This document shows, piece after piece, positions 11,161-24,581 of a DNA stretch of 64,000 nucleotides. Each line of letters opens with the position of its first letter. The first letter of the stretch is position 1. The notes beneath the pieces were generated by a model that was given only the letters and a program-made list of their open reading frames with translations, did not search any database and was not told the DNA's origin. The stretch covers positions 241,124 to 305,123 of the forward strand of contig VYZI01000106.1 of the NCBI GenBank assembly GCA_013397695.1, written 5' to 3'. The position numbers and the translations under genes are program-made. The DNA is from Centropus unirufus (Eukaryota > Chordata > Aves > Cuculiformes > Centropidae).

Positions 11161-14100
11161 TCTGTCAGAGAGAGACAAAGAGAAGAAAAGACTTTAAGAG
11201 ACAAGAGCTGGGAACCAGAGAATATTTGATAAATCCTGACCTCTTGGAAGTAGAAAGGATCTGTGAAAATGCTTAACTGGCCAGCTTTTAACCTACAGTA
11301 TTGCTTATATTAGACTGCCAAATAATTTTTATAATTGTAAAATTTTGAGCTGACTTGGTAATGTTGATGACATTTAATCATGGAAGGATATTTTCCTTTA
11401 AAACTACGAAGCCAAATGGAGAACTTCATTGAAATATAAGTGCATTCAATCTTTTATTTCTAACATATAAACTAAGTATGCAGTACGTTTCAGTGGCCTT
11501 GCTGATAAATAACGTGATCATTTTGTTTCTGTAGTTTTTCTCATATAATTGTAATAATTTATTGCAAAAGTAACACATCTTATACATTATAAACTTTGGG
11601 ATGGAAAGGTTGCAGATAAGTTTCCACAATTAAAGAAAACTGAGCTTTTATAACTATCTGGGATTGTTGTAATATTAACAGTGCAGAAAGTCAGAAGAAA
11701 TATACCAATGAGATTTGTAGTAATTAATTCTAGATCATATGCAAGCACTATAGAAAAATGGCTACAGGACATGTAGTAGAAAGAAAAATTACCATAGATT
11801 TTTTAAATAGAAAAATTAGCATGGATTTTTTTATAGACTATTGTTGACTGGAGAGACATCCAGATTGAGAGGGCATAGTCCTCTCTCATTCTTACCTGAA
11901 AGAAGAGGAACCCAAGACTCAATGAATACTTCCTTAAACCAATACTGCTACACTTGAGTTTTCACCAAATCTTCAAGAATTCCCACATTGTTATTGGAAA
12001 TATAAACATGTAGGTCATCTAAAGTCTTCTATGTAAAAACACTCAAGATTTTAAATTTTAGAGTGAACACAATAACCAACATGAAAAATTTCTTTATGAT
12101 TGGAACATTTATTATAGTTTTATGTACAATAAATAAGTAAAGAAACATAATAGCAGTCAAATATATTATGGAAGTGTGGGTAAATTTAAGAGTATACAAG
12201 TGGCAAAACATAACTTTTATCAAGCTTCAAATAGAGCATTTATGGTTATTCTTTTTAATTGCATTTACATGGCAATCATGCAACCTGGGACAAAAAAAAC
12301 AGTAGATACTCTCTCTGGTACTGTCTTCATTGATTTTAAGAAAATCAGGGTTTGATTCTCAGTGCATAGTTCCCCGGCAAAAAAATCACTAAAATTCCTA
12401 AAGACAAATATTTCTTGCATGAAACTCAGTAGTGTGAACTGATCTTATGCAAAACATAGGTACTATTTAAGCCAAGCCATTAAATATTTTTCAGCCTGGC
12501 TTTGTATAGAAATACATTCTAATCTTCCTGTTTATTATGGAGCATCTTCTGATTCCAGCGATTTGGGTTTAGATTGTGATTTATTTACATACACAGTAAC
12601 TGCATTTGCTTCACTTACTTCCTCCAGATTTTAATTTATGTAAATTTGATAAGAGGCTAGACTTGTCTGTATATACCAGCTAGTCTGTGGTGGGTAAAAG
12701 ACTGACAATTTTTTCTCCCTACTGCATGAAGGACCAGATAATAATGTTTTAATAATTTGAATGTAGGTAAAAAAATAATAATGAATACAGTCAGCTTGGA
12801 CTAGGTATTACTAAATTTGCAGACTGAAAAGGGTGCCACAAGTTCTACAGCAAATAAACGTGTTATGTGATCACGAGATTGAACTATTTGCTGGCTAATA
12901 TATCTGATATAACACGTAGCACTGCTGACAAACCTGTATTTTATTTAAAGTGAACTACTTGTACAAACACACTGCTCACTCCTGTGCTGCTTAGTTAATA
13001 TGCAATACTTCCTTGTCAATAAAAATAGGTAAAGTGTTTATTTCGAGTGAATTTGTACTTGGTCTGAATCCCACAGCAGGCTTCTCTTACAGAAAGGTAG
13101 CATTTGGTGTTCTAATATTCAAAGGAAATAACTGAACTTACAAATGCTTGTTTTTCTCCTGTTTAAAGATAGAAATCTCTTTCTCAATCTGCCCCTCTAA
13201 TTGTTATATAAACTTTTTCCACTTTGTTGGTCTACTCCTTTCCTTCTTCTGTTCTATTTTGGTTTTGATTCTAGAACTACCCTTTTCCCTCGACTGTGTT
13301 TTCCTCATCTACATATCTTCCTCTACAGTTTTAACATTTCTTCATTTCATGTCCTGAAAATGGCCATTAATGAATATTAACAAGTACAGCAGAACAGAAT
13401 GCTTAATCAATTGTTAATTTCTTTATTATGCACTCAGTTCTATAAATTCTTCTGTAGCATAATTAATTAAAGGCCTATTACCAACAAATACTTTCTTCCA
13501 TTCTTTTAACTACTACCTGAATATAATCCAAAATGCTCAAAGGTTAACAGTACCTACAGGAACAATATACACATTAGGATTTCGGAAGGCAATTTCATTG
13601 GTTTTGTTGTTATTTGTTTGTTTTCTTCTATAAGTGGTTCAAACTATATCTTGTACTTCAACCCAGAGACCAGTTCAAATGTGGCCATGAGGGACAGTTA
13701 CTGAAGTTTATGTAATGAGAGGAAGTAGCTGAGAGGATAACATTTGGAATGGACAACAACACAGTTTCAAGCTGAAGATAGATAGCTACAAAACACAAAT
13801 TAAAAGAGCTAGATGGAGAGAAATAGGATAGATGAAAATCTCCCTGAAGCACTGGAACGTCTGTTCATGTAATGGATTACTTTTGCCTAATGGCTTGGCT
13901 TGAGACTTTCTTCTTTGGTTTTAAGGACTACACCATGAATCAGTCTTTTAATATCACTCAATCTAAGCACCAGATTGTCTTTCACCTTTTGCTACACACA
14001 TTTCTTTATCTCAGAGGACTATGCCTCAAATTCTTTAATAACAATCAATTTGAACCTAAAATGATTGGAAAGATCAAGGATGAGTCATGCAACTATGGCC

Positions 14101-17100
14101 TTTTAGAGTGACACAAGGATCATCTTTCAAACTGCAGCCTTTGGTTCTAGACTTGAGTAGAAACAAAGCACCACTTTTGCAGATTTATTGTATGAAAATA
14201 GCCAACTCAAAGCTCAGTGTCAATGAAAATAAGTCTATAATGCAAGACACACCTCACGTTAGATTCAAGTGAGCAGGCATGTTCGCACAACAGACTGGAA
14301 GCAAGATAGCTGTCCTCACTCAGCTGCATCACTTTTAGTTTAATATATCTGATGTTTCTTTTACAGTGTGCGATGCTGCACTGCACAGCCAGTGAAATAT
14401 CCCAAAAGCTAGTAAACCTGAGTTTGGGTGTGTTAAAGAGTAGCCCCTCTGCTGTAATAACAAATTTGCAAGAAGACTTTGCAAGTGCTGCCATTGGAGC
14501 ATTGCTACTCCATTTACTATATTTAAAAATATCAGAAGAGAATTCACAATAAGTCCAACTAAAATGTCACAGGTGCCAAACACTTCAAGCTTCGACATAT
14601 TTTGCCTGATTGATATTTCTACTGTGAGATCCAATGAGCAAAAAAACCCATTAAGTCAGGTGAGCTCTAACTACTCAAATATCTTTAATAGTTTGCCTAT
14701 TATTCTTTTCCTGAACTGAAAAATTAAGAAAATGGGAATAAGCTTTATATGAAATTAATGATTTTTCAAGATTTATAAGCATTTTTTCCAACATTTCTTC
14801 CCCTGATTAATTTCTTCAGTGTTACATTATGGCATTGATAATGGGGTCCACAACAGAATCCAGCACTTTCAGTGATAAAATATTACCAAAATGTTATTCA
14901 GCTAGGTCTATTATTTAGTGAGATTTCATATTTACAATAATATTGAGGAGACTATAAAGAACAACGAGTGTAGGCTGAGAAAGTGAAAAGAACATTTGAA
15001 AGAGAACGAAGTGCCAGCTGATCGTTAGTAAAGTGTGTTTTAATTGCTAAGCAGAAGGCGACATAAGAAAAGAGATATTCCAAGTAAATCACATCTCTGA
15101 GGAGAAAACTGAACTTCCTAGCTACACAAAGACTCAAAACATCTTAAATTCAAAAGGACTGTCTGAATAAAATTTGAATAAGAATATGTAAATTTTGACA
15201 TTAAAACTAATCTCAAAGTAATGGCGTAAACCATAATGGAAATGCTACCAAAAACTGTGTTATTAGCATTTGCTTTTCTTCCTGCTTAGTGCTATTCTTG
15301 CTATTCAGTCCTGTCATTTTGATCACACATACATTTGCACACATCTGCACTCCTGCAAACACAGTGTCCTGATCACAAGGATGAGACCCACATCTCCAAA
15401 GCCTGGCTGTGTTTGCTACCTGATTTCCTCCAATAATCTTTCAGTTTCTGGTATTCTTCACACTCTTTTCTTTCAGAGACCTTACGTCTTTATTCTACAG
15501 CTAGGTAGCTTCTCTACTCAGAGCCAGCTCGGTTGCCTGTAAATCACCCCTCTGTACACAGGTCACTCCCCTGTCTATCTGTATCAGTGCCTTTTTGAAG
15601 GAACTGGATAACTTAATAACTGGTAAACAGACAATAAAACCCTCTAAATGACCAGCTAGTACCACTATAACCTCAACAGCAAAGAAAACTTAGGCTAAAG
15701 AGCTTCTGTTTATTCATGAATATCCACCAACACAGTTTCCCGTTATGTCTTGTTAGGTTGGATACTGCCTGCCACATTTGCTGTCAGATTGTGTTTTGCT
15801 TTTCCTTTCATAAGTGGCAGAGAGAAATTTTGTAAAACTTTATTTAAAAGACATTTTCAATTAACTTGTTTTGTTTGTTTCCTCCTTTCAGTGTTCCTCA
15901 AGGAGTAGCAGGTACCAGGTTATCTGTGTCTGGTGAATTTCATTTCTGTGATAATTTTGGAATCTCCTTTTGGTGATATAAAAGTATTTCTCCTTTATGT
16001 TAGCTTCCCTAATGAAAATTAACAGAATCCTTGTGGCTGTGCCACATAACTCTTTAACACATGCTGTTCACTGATATTTAATGTAAGTGAATAACAACAA
16101 ATAAATCATGGTATTGATAAAAAGTCTGAAAAATGGGTTCATGAGATTAAGAAAGTTTTGTGTTGAATTTATTTTTTACTCTCTCATTCACAATATCAGT
16201 TGTTCAGTGATGGAACTGAGCACAGTGAGCAGATGATAACAACATAAGCAGGTTGGTTGGCTGAATGAGACTGAGTAGCTCAACCCACCTGAGTTTTGCA
16301 GAATACTTTTCTCTCCAGTGTATGGGCCGTCTTTGCTTCCTGATCCATTCTATTTCTACCACTTGTACCGAATGTTAATACGAGGCCACACAATGTTTAA
16401 ATTATAAACACCATTCTGAAGGTAACTGACAAATTATTCTTGACCGAAGATTAATTTTTTTCTTAGTCTGATATTACATGCATCTCTTACAGGAATATTG
16501 GCACAGCAATAGTCTCTGCAGAAAGCACATATTTTATTGTAGCAGAAGCTCTTTATTTCCAATCAATATTATTTCCAGTCACATTTAGGCAAAATATTAC
16601 ACATTCAAATCGATGGGAAGCAACCATGCAAAGCATATTAAGTAGATTTTTCAAAGAAACCAAAGGGAATTAGAGGCTAAATTCCTACTGAAACTAACTG
16701 AATGAAAGAACCTAATTCATTTATACTTCTTGAAAATTCCAGGTAAAGCATTTCAGATACAAACATGAACTAGAATTGCTCTAGTTTCTGTTGATTTCTT
16801 TTTCCAAATAAAAACATTTTGAAACAATTGTGACAACATAGCAATATAGTTGTGTATGTATGAACAGAAATTAAATAGAACCATATTAGAGATGAAATTT
16901 AACACATTTAAGACGTTTTTAAATTAATATTTTTCTTTAAATATTCACTATAATCTAAGGTTAATATGATGCCTTAATTTTTGTGTCTATTGTTACTTTT
17001 AATATGCACATCTTTTACCATACTATTCAGAATAAAGAAATCTGGTAAAAGATTTAATCCTCCACTTCATAATTGATTTGAAACATATGGACTTACTAGC

Positions 17101-20100
17101 TGTCCTATGCAAAATTCCAGTGTTCATTATGCATCAGAAAGTTCTCTTCAACATCATGTAAGCAACACAAGCATTTTAAGAAAACTGATGTAAAACTCAG
17201 CTCATAAGGAAGTATATGATTGGAGCACAGTAACATCAGCCATTAGGTCTTATATGCAGCATCATAAAATCAAGATTTTTATGGCCTAACTTGTTTTTTC
17301 TCTTCTGATTTGAACTTGCCTTGTAAGCAGATCCCTGTGTCTGAAATACACTTGAAAGAATTGGCAAATTTATGGAAAGCATGTAAAACTTTGAAGAACA
17401 TTGTAAAATCACTTTGATTTTAAACACCACTAAAGCACTTAAATATTCAGAAAAGCAGTTTTCACTAACTTTAATTGTCATGAAACACATTAATTGAAAA
17501 TATGAATTATTTAGACATTAGATCTGATTATAGACTCTAATAAAGACCATACACTCTACTAAGCCATGCCATTACCAAGACAGCTATGGTGACTATTGGA
17601 GCTGACTGTGACTGTAGTAAGTGACTGCCAGATCACTGGATATGAACATTGACTTCTGCACTCTATGAAGGTTATTGCTATTAGAAGATGCCCTTTTTTC
17701 ATAAATAAATATATGTTAAAATAAGTGCCTCATTTTTCAAGGGAAAATAATTTATGCTAAAAAAATCATGTTTAGTTCTTTGAAACAGAAATCTTAAGTA
17801 GCATGCGTGTTCACCCAGCAATGACATTGAGATGTCATTCAGTGATGGCTGAAGAAAAGATGTGGAATGATTTTGCTGGTAACATTAAAACATTTTTTCC
17901 AGCTGTGAAAATTTGAAGACTTTGTACAAGTTGACAATCTCCATAAATGCCATAGGGAAGGAGAAACAGTTTGATCATTCTCAGAAAAAAATAATCTGAA
18001 GACAGTTGGTAGAGCTTTTCTATGAAGCATGATAAGATTGCTTAGATTAGTTACATTGCTCTTGCGTGTTCAGAATCTCTTCTGCATGTGATTTGTCCAA
18101 TAATATTAATCACTAGATTCTTTCTTAGTTCCTTTCTCCCATCCTTTGCCAAAAGTACACTGAATGGGCTTGGATTTTGCATTGGTTACCTAACTAGGGA
18201 AGATAGTAATCACTACGTATATGTCCACTAAGTTACAACAAGGCTCAATTTTGTGTATTTTTAGAGACTTTGACTACTGCAACCAATGTAGAAATTTCCT
18301 TGTGCAAATATGGAAATGGTTAAACTAAAACCTTAATGGACCAAGTTACAGGGAAAGATATTACTTTCAAATCACTTAAAAATATAGCAAAAACAAACCA
18401 AACAGATGCTGAAGTTAAAATTTTAAAGATACATCTCAGCAAAAGTTATAGATTCTTTCTGAAGTCTCCCCCTATTTCCTTCCACATAGTGCTTTTTTTT
18501 TTTTTTAATGAGATTTATTTGCCAGATGTCATTAGGAATATGGACTTATTAGAACTCGGGTGGTAAACAGCAGTAAATCATAACACGAGTAAGCTGGCTG
18601 ATGTTACTCATCTGTCTGCAACTTCTACACCGCCATTCTCCCAGATATTTTGTTCCTGAATGCCTGATCCACCATTATCATTATTAACTACCAGAAAAAA
18701 ATATAGAAGTAGAGACACTTTTATAAGGGAGCATTTCAGTGCTAAAGTTTCCTCCATTTGGCTCTCCTTAGCTGGGATTTAGATTCAGAGCATCTAAACT
18801 GTGGTTTTCTCATCTTCATGATCCAACATCCTGGTGAACAGTTCTGTAACAGTTACGGTTCTGATCCTCAAATAGTGAAAGTAACAAGCAAACATAAATG
18901 CTGGTATGAGCTGGCACAGTGCCTTAGCTCATCCTCCAAGAATGCTAGGTCTGTAGCCAATTGACTACAAAAATCTCCATTGCAAAGCTCAAAGGGACAA
19001 TCACCTTACAGGCTAAAGGAGCTAGGATGGATGAGGTTTCAAAACAGACTTACTCCTATATTAATGCGAAATCATTGCAAATTTCAGAGTGAGGAACGCA
19101 GCCATTGTGTTATCAAATGTTTTACCTAGTTGCATTGAACTTTGCTTCTTTGTAGAAAGTTCTTTGAAACACTAATCTGTCTGGCAGGTATTTCACTGGA
19201 TCTTTGAACAACCCAGAGCAGAGCTGTTTCACTCTGACTTTCTTCTCAGACAACCAATTTCGAAGTCCTGACAGCAGGGGAAAACTGTTCGCCTTTATTT
19301 TACAAAATTTTCAGAAAATGTTGTGATGAGTTTGGTAGAGGTTAGACATTGTTAAAAACGACTCTGAGATTCAGGATCCAGGTAGGTTATACGTAGCTTT
19401 ATTCACATTCCTTTGGCCTAGGACAGTATGCTAGCCATTTTTTCTCTACATTTTCTTGCTATTATCTTGCCAGAAATTGAGTATAATCCCACGCTTTAAA
19501 CAGAGTGCAGTTTTGATTTCATTGAAGTTACAGAACAAAGAAATTAGTAAGAAATGAGATTTAGGCTGGTGTACAGCTACATTTACTTAGAACTAAGAAT
19601 TAATTCTTAAAATCTTCCGCTTGAGAATAAATTATTATTAGCAACTGTCACACCTAAATGAGACATTCAGAAACACTTTGTACTTCGCCAAGCCTTTAGC
19701 TTCTAGTCCAGAGGGTTATGGACTCCTGTGTTTTTTTAACCTCAAGTGCCATATCTGTGCAGATGTCTCGGATACTACAGGGTACTTTTAAGTAGAAATA
19801 CAGGTGGATGACTATATTTAGATATTTAGACTGAACTCTCCATATTAAAGAAGAGTTGGAGCTACTGAAGGTAAAAGCCAAAATACAAAAGTTAGCTTTT
19901 TAATGAGTGGAAACAGCCATACATATTAAAATATTGTGCTTTCTCTCTAAAAGGCATTTCTATTCTGTTGTTAATCTTCCTTTAATTTCCATCTATCTTA
20001 GGAGATATCATAATGGCAAATTCCTCAGTTTGACTAGAAAGCCTGTAAAGTATGTTGAACAGTGGATCTTTCAAGATTGTCCCCCCCCAAAAAAAAGATA

Positions 20101-23100
20101 GCTGAGTCAATATTAAAAATAGACAGATATCACTTGCTTCAACACTCAATTTAGAGTGTCAGTGTGATTTGTATTTTTTTTTAACAACACAATACTGGTG
20201 AAACACCAACCTGATTACAGCAATGGCAGAATTTTGAAGATTTCAGTGCCTAGAGTAAACTAAGCATTTCAATTTGCCTGTACTCTTTTATCACACCAAA
20301 AGCTTCTGGAAAATCTCAAGGAGGAAAAAAAGAAAAGAAGATAGTTCATGATACATCTATCATTTTCTTTTTTTAGGCTAGCTGTATATTTTGTAGAGTT
20401 GAATTACTTGCTTTGTTTTCCCTGTACTTCAGTATATGCTATAGGCAAAACCAGGATGTGAAGACCCTAGTAAAACCAAACATGAAAAATAAAATTTATA
20501 CTGGTGGAAAGGGAAGCATGCACATCAATAACAGAAATAAATATCTGAACACTGCTCAAAAAAATTAATCTCTCCCCAGACATCCTAACCACCATTCAGA
20601 GAGCTACCATCTTTACAAGCACAAAATGTTACTCCATTTATTCAGAAGTGATTTTTTTTTAATCTTTTCTCTGTGCAATTTCACTGATTTCACAGACACA
20701 AATTAAGAAGTGAGAATAGACATAAGTTTTATGCTCCTTTCGCTAAAGGAAATTACTTCTTTTCAACATAATGTGCATGTTGGGAATTTCCATTATTAAG
20801 ACCTGGTTGCAGATTAAACTAAGGCTGAAAATAAAGTATTTAAGGTCACTTTGTTATTATTATCATTATACTATTGCAAACTCTAAACTTTGAAATATCA
20901 TAGCTGCTATCAGTCCAAAATTATAAGATCGTTTAAAAGTGGGGAGAGGATCAAATTTAAAGTAATTAGTCATGGTAATTTTTCTTCAGCTTCTGATTTC
21001 AAAGCTTCTGGGCCATGTTTTCAAGGTTCTACCTGCAAGCCTGAGACATATTTCTTACAGCAGAGTTTAACAACACCTTAGCAATTGTGTTCTTCAACAA
21101 GGAAATACTTTCTTAAATTTACAGCTTTTTAATAGGTAGTTCATAAACTCTGCCTTGACTTCTGAATTGTTGGATTGTCCCTGCACAGTGGATCTAGCAA
21201 AAAGACCCTGCCCAGGAGGAACTAAAGGATTTCATGGGACTTGGGGAGGGAGGATCAAAGGATGTCCTACTAGACACATAATTGTCTTCTCACCCACTGT
21301 GTGACATGTGTGACTGTGTGACACTATGCAATGACAGCTATCTGCCTTAGTAGACCAGGCTGCTATAACTATGGGAAGCAGCTGTGGAGCCTTAAGGCTT
21401 GTTCACATGTTCCCATCTGACTGCAGCTGTACAGGCAAAAAATACTGCTTTATTCCAGCCTGCCTCCCATTGCCTGAACTGCCAGATGAGCTGCTTGTGT
21501 GGACACTCCACTTCCAGTCCCAAAGAAATCAGCTAATAAAGACCAATATTCTAAACTTCCCAGCTTCACTTGAACAGAAGGTTAGCAGGAAAAGTTCGGA
21601 TGAGTTGCTGATTTCAAGTGATGGTAACTTATAAAAGGACAGTGATGAAGAGCTGGTAGGGGAGTGAGAACACAAATTTCTGCAGGCAAAGTAAATGATG
21701 TGTCAACAGGCCTTGCTAAATATGGATTTCTCCACCTCTTTGAAGTTTACTTCACCACCAAGGCTAAGGGCTTGTCTCTATTACTTCATTTATGTCTTGT
21801 GATTCTCCAAGAGTAAACGAATGTTTAAAAAAGTGGCATTTTCAAATGTTTCTAATTAAAGATCAGCCAAACAAATACTTAAGTCTGTGCTTGTGAATGC
21901 TAATGTGGCAACATCTGAATCTACAAATATGGTTCATTCTATGGGAGTTTTATCTGCTTTCATGGAAACTTTTCATAACTTTTCAGTGAAGCCTTTACTT
22001 TACACCCTCCAAATATTCTATAAGTATTAGATGTTTAAATACTTCATGCAGAAGCTTCTTAACGTTTGTAAGACTGCAGACAGAAAGTAAAACTTGTTTT
22101 CTGAAGGCATAAATTCCACTGTTATTAATATATAGAAATGTCTTTATTTAAAAATTTGATGGGAAGGATGCATTTTGAAATTAAATCCAAGGAACAATAA
22201 TCCCAGTCCTTCAAAACATGAGATAATCCACTTAGCACTACTAATTAATTAAAATGTCATGGGTTTGTAAATAATTAGTATTCTTCAGATTCATCTGTGA
22301 ATTCAGTTCCTTAATACTTGTACCTTCTGATTTGAGTTGAGTTCAGCAGTGAAAAAGCCTTGTCATTCATGAAGAGCATTTAGTACTATGCCTTGCCCTT
22401 TACCTCATAAAGCTAATAATCTATCACATTTCTGTTTAGGAAGGTAAAAAGTATTTACTCTGACTGTTTTATGAGGCAGTATCATGCAGCTAATTTGTAT
22501 AGGCATTGGATTCTTTCACAGGACCAATGCAAAGACAATCAATAATTAACTTTGTCAGGTGGCTAGCAGCCAGAACCAATTATGCTACAATGAGGACATA
22601 TTCAGCATCTTATAAATAAAAATGAAAGTTAGTATAATAGTAGAAAACTGAAAAAGTAAAGGAGAAATCTTTACTAACACAATGAATAGCAAATTCCGTA
22701 ATCAACTTTCACCTTCAGCAGTTTTTGTCTTGCTGATTGCAAATAATCAATACTCTGAAGTAAGATAAACAGAAGTGAAATGCCTCCAGTCTGTCTGATC
22801 TGTTTTTCTGTAACACTGAATTTGTCATTAATTCCTTCCCTCCCTCCAGCTTTTCTTTACCCTTCATTACCATTTCATGCATCAGAAGTGACACAGGCAG
22901 TCTCTCTGATAGTAAGGTTAAAATTTCCTAAAACTGGCAAAACAAAATTAATTACTTTTGGCTCCATGGTCTAACCCTACTCATGTCACTAATCACTCTG
23001 CTACAGACGAAACAACAAAGATCAACGAGGCTCATTACATATTTTCTATTGCAATTAAAATCGTTTGTGTACCAGTGTCATACTCTTGCCTGCCTGACTC

Positions 23101-24020
23101 ATATGGCATGACTGTCATCTGAGTTGTCATGTGGGTTGCTCCAAGGACTCAAGACATTAAAAGTATAAGCTTCAACAGCTCAAGTAAATAAGATTTTATG
23201 CTGTAGTTACTTTAGTCTAGGGATTTTTGTACTGGCTGATGAGAACTTAACTGAAGATATTAACATATGCACTCACACTCACTGTGACAGCCACTATTCC
23301 ATTGTCGATGTCAGGCACATGAGAGATGCAATTAATACGTGGCCCCATTTGATCAACATGTTGATACAGCTGGACCCAGAGGGCCATATTAGCAGAGAGC
23401 TATCTTCTGCTGCAGCGGGGCATTTTCTGTGTATCTCTGAATCTGTGTATGTCCTCCCTAGTGCAAATCCTAAGAGCAGTGCTACAGCTGCTACTTGTGT
23501 GCCTGTACTTTTTCTCAAAAGGAATCAGTCCCCACCCTCACAGAGCTGGGTGATCTGGCTCATGTTAGGCAGCCCAAACTGGACTGAGCTCGTTTGCTTA
23601 TCTACTGTATTTGTTGATGTGTCTTTTGATATTTAAACCTCAAATTATCACCACACTTGAAAATTCTAAAAGCTTGACGAAGTGTCTTACCCTAAGAAAT
23701 GAAGTGTGTCTGTCACTGGGAGACTAAATACAAAACCTCATCTTGAGACTTAATCAGACTGCGTAAATTATGCTTCATTCTTGATTGACATAGCTGGACA
23801 AGAAGAGATTTCTTCAGTTCCCAGGCTTGGTGTATGCTCCTCCCTTTTATATCAGGAGTGTTTACCATAATATCCATTCTTTCAATTCAATTCATTCAAT
23901 TCAAATGGGTTCCATGAAGTAGAAAAGAACAGCATTATTTCACAATGCTTCTTCAAAAGAACATACAAGACTCTGAAGTTAAGGGAAATCATTCATACAC
24001 AAAGCACAATAGATCCATGG
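11161..24020. other. Long non-coding stretch, no gene recognised
   Basis: Nearly 13 kb with no frame above 105 codons and no recognisable domain, RNA gene or transposon. Small items are a 60-base inverted repeat at 12858-12917, a T tract at about 18489-18506, a C8-A8 run near 20082-20097, a short tgtgtgac tandem at 21299-21323 and an (attca)n patch near 23878-23905. A slightly G+C-richer patch at 23290-23640 is open on both strands but was not identified. Confidence 0.5.
12858..12917. repeat. Inverted repeat around a 31-base loop
   Basis: The left arm acgtgttatgtgatca (12858-12873) and the right arm tgatataacacgt (12905-12917) are complementary over about 12-13 positions with one small bulge. 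The arms are too short and too far apart to claim a structured RNA. They may be a pair of similar protein-binding half sites or chance. Confidence 0.4.
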
Positions 24021-24581
24021 TGTGTGTATTGTATCTGGCTGAGAAGGCATTAATTTCCCCCATAACAGCTGTAAAACTGTTGATAGCACACCAGTTTTTT
24101 GGCTACAGCTGAGCAGGGCTCCCACAGCATCAAGACCATTTCTCTAATATTCCTCCCTTGCCCATAGGTTGGGACGGGGCAAGATTGTGGGAGGGGACAC
24201 AGCCAGGACAACTGATCAATTGATATTCCATACTCTATGGTGTTTGCTCAGCAATAAAAGCTAAGATAAAGGAGAAGGACAGAGGAGGTATTCATTATTA
24301 AGGCATTTGTGTTCCAAAGTAAATATTATATGTTCTGGGCCCTCATTCCTGGGATGTAACAGGTCATTGCCTGCTGATGGGAAGTAAAATATAAATCTTT
24401 TCTTTTCCTTTGCTTCCACATGCAGTCTCTCTTTTACTTTATTAAACTGCCTTTATCTTGACCCATGAGTTTTTTTCCATCTTGTTTTCTTTTCCCCTTC
24501 CTGCTGAGGAGTTATAGAATGGCTGTGTGGGCCCTTGGTGTGCATCCAAACACAGCCCAGCCCAGTGCACAATCACGGTAG
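24021..24581 (+). mobile_element. Solo LTR of an avian ERVL-type endogenous retrovirus
   Basis: The block reads as one complete but worn long terminal repeat in plus orientation. It starts near tgtgtgtattgtatctggct, a family-typical first segment ahead of an attaatttcc block. The U3 contains the characteristic gggaggggacacagcc box (about 24190-24205), then gatattccatactctatgg and a TATA-like gcaataaaagct (24251-24262). The R/U5 side has ctcattcctgggatgtaaca, the polyadenylation signal attaaa (24441-24446) and atcttgacccatgagttttt. It ends in a g-g-c-t-g-t-g-t-g-g block and a decayed tail near 24581. No primer-binding site or gag/pol-like sequence follows, so this is a solo LTR left by recombination. 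The exact edges and target-site duplication could not be fixed. No viral gene is present. Confidence 0.88.
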
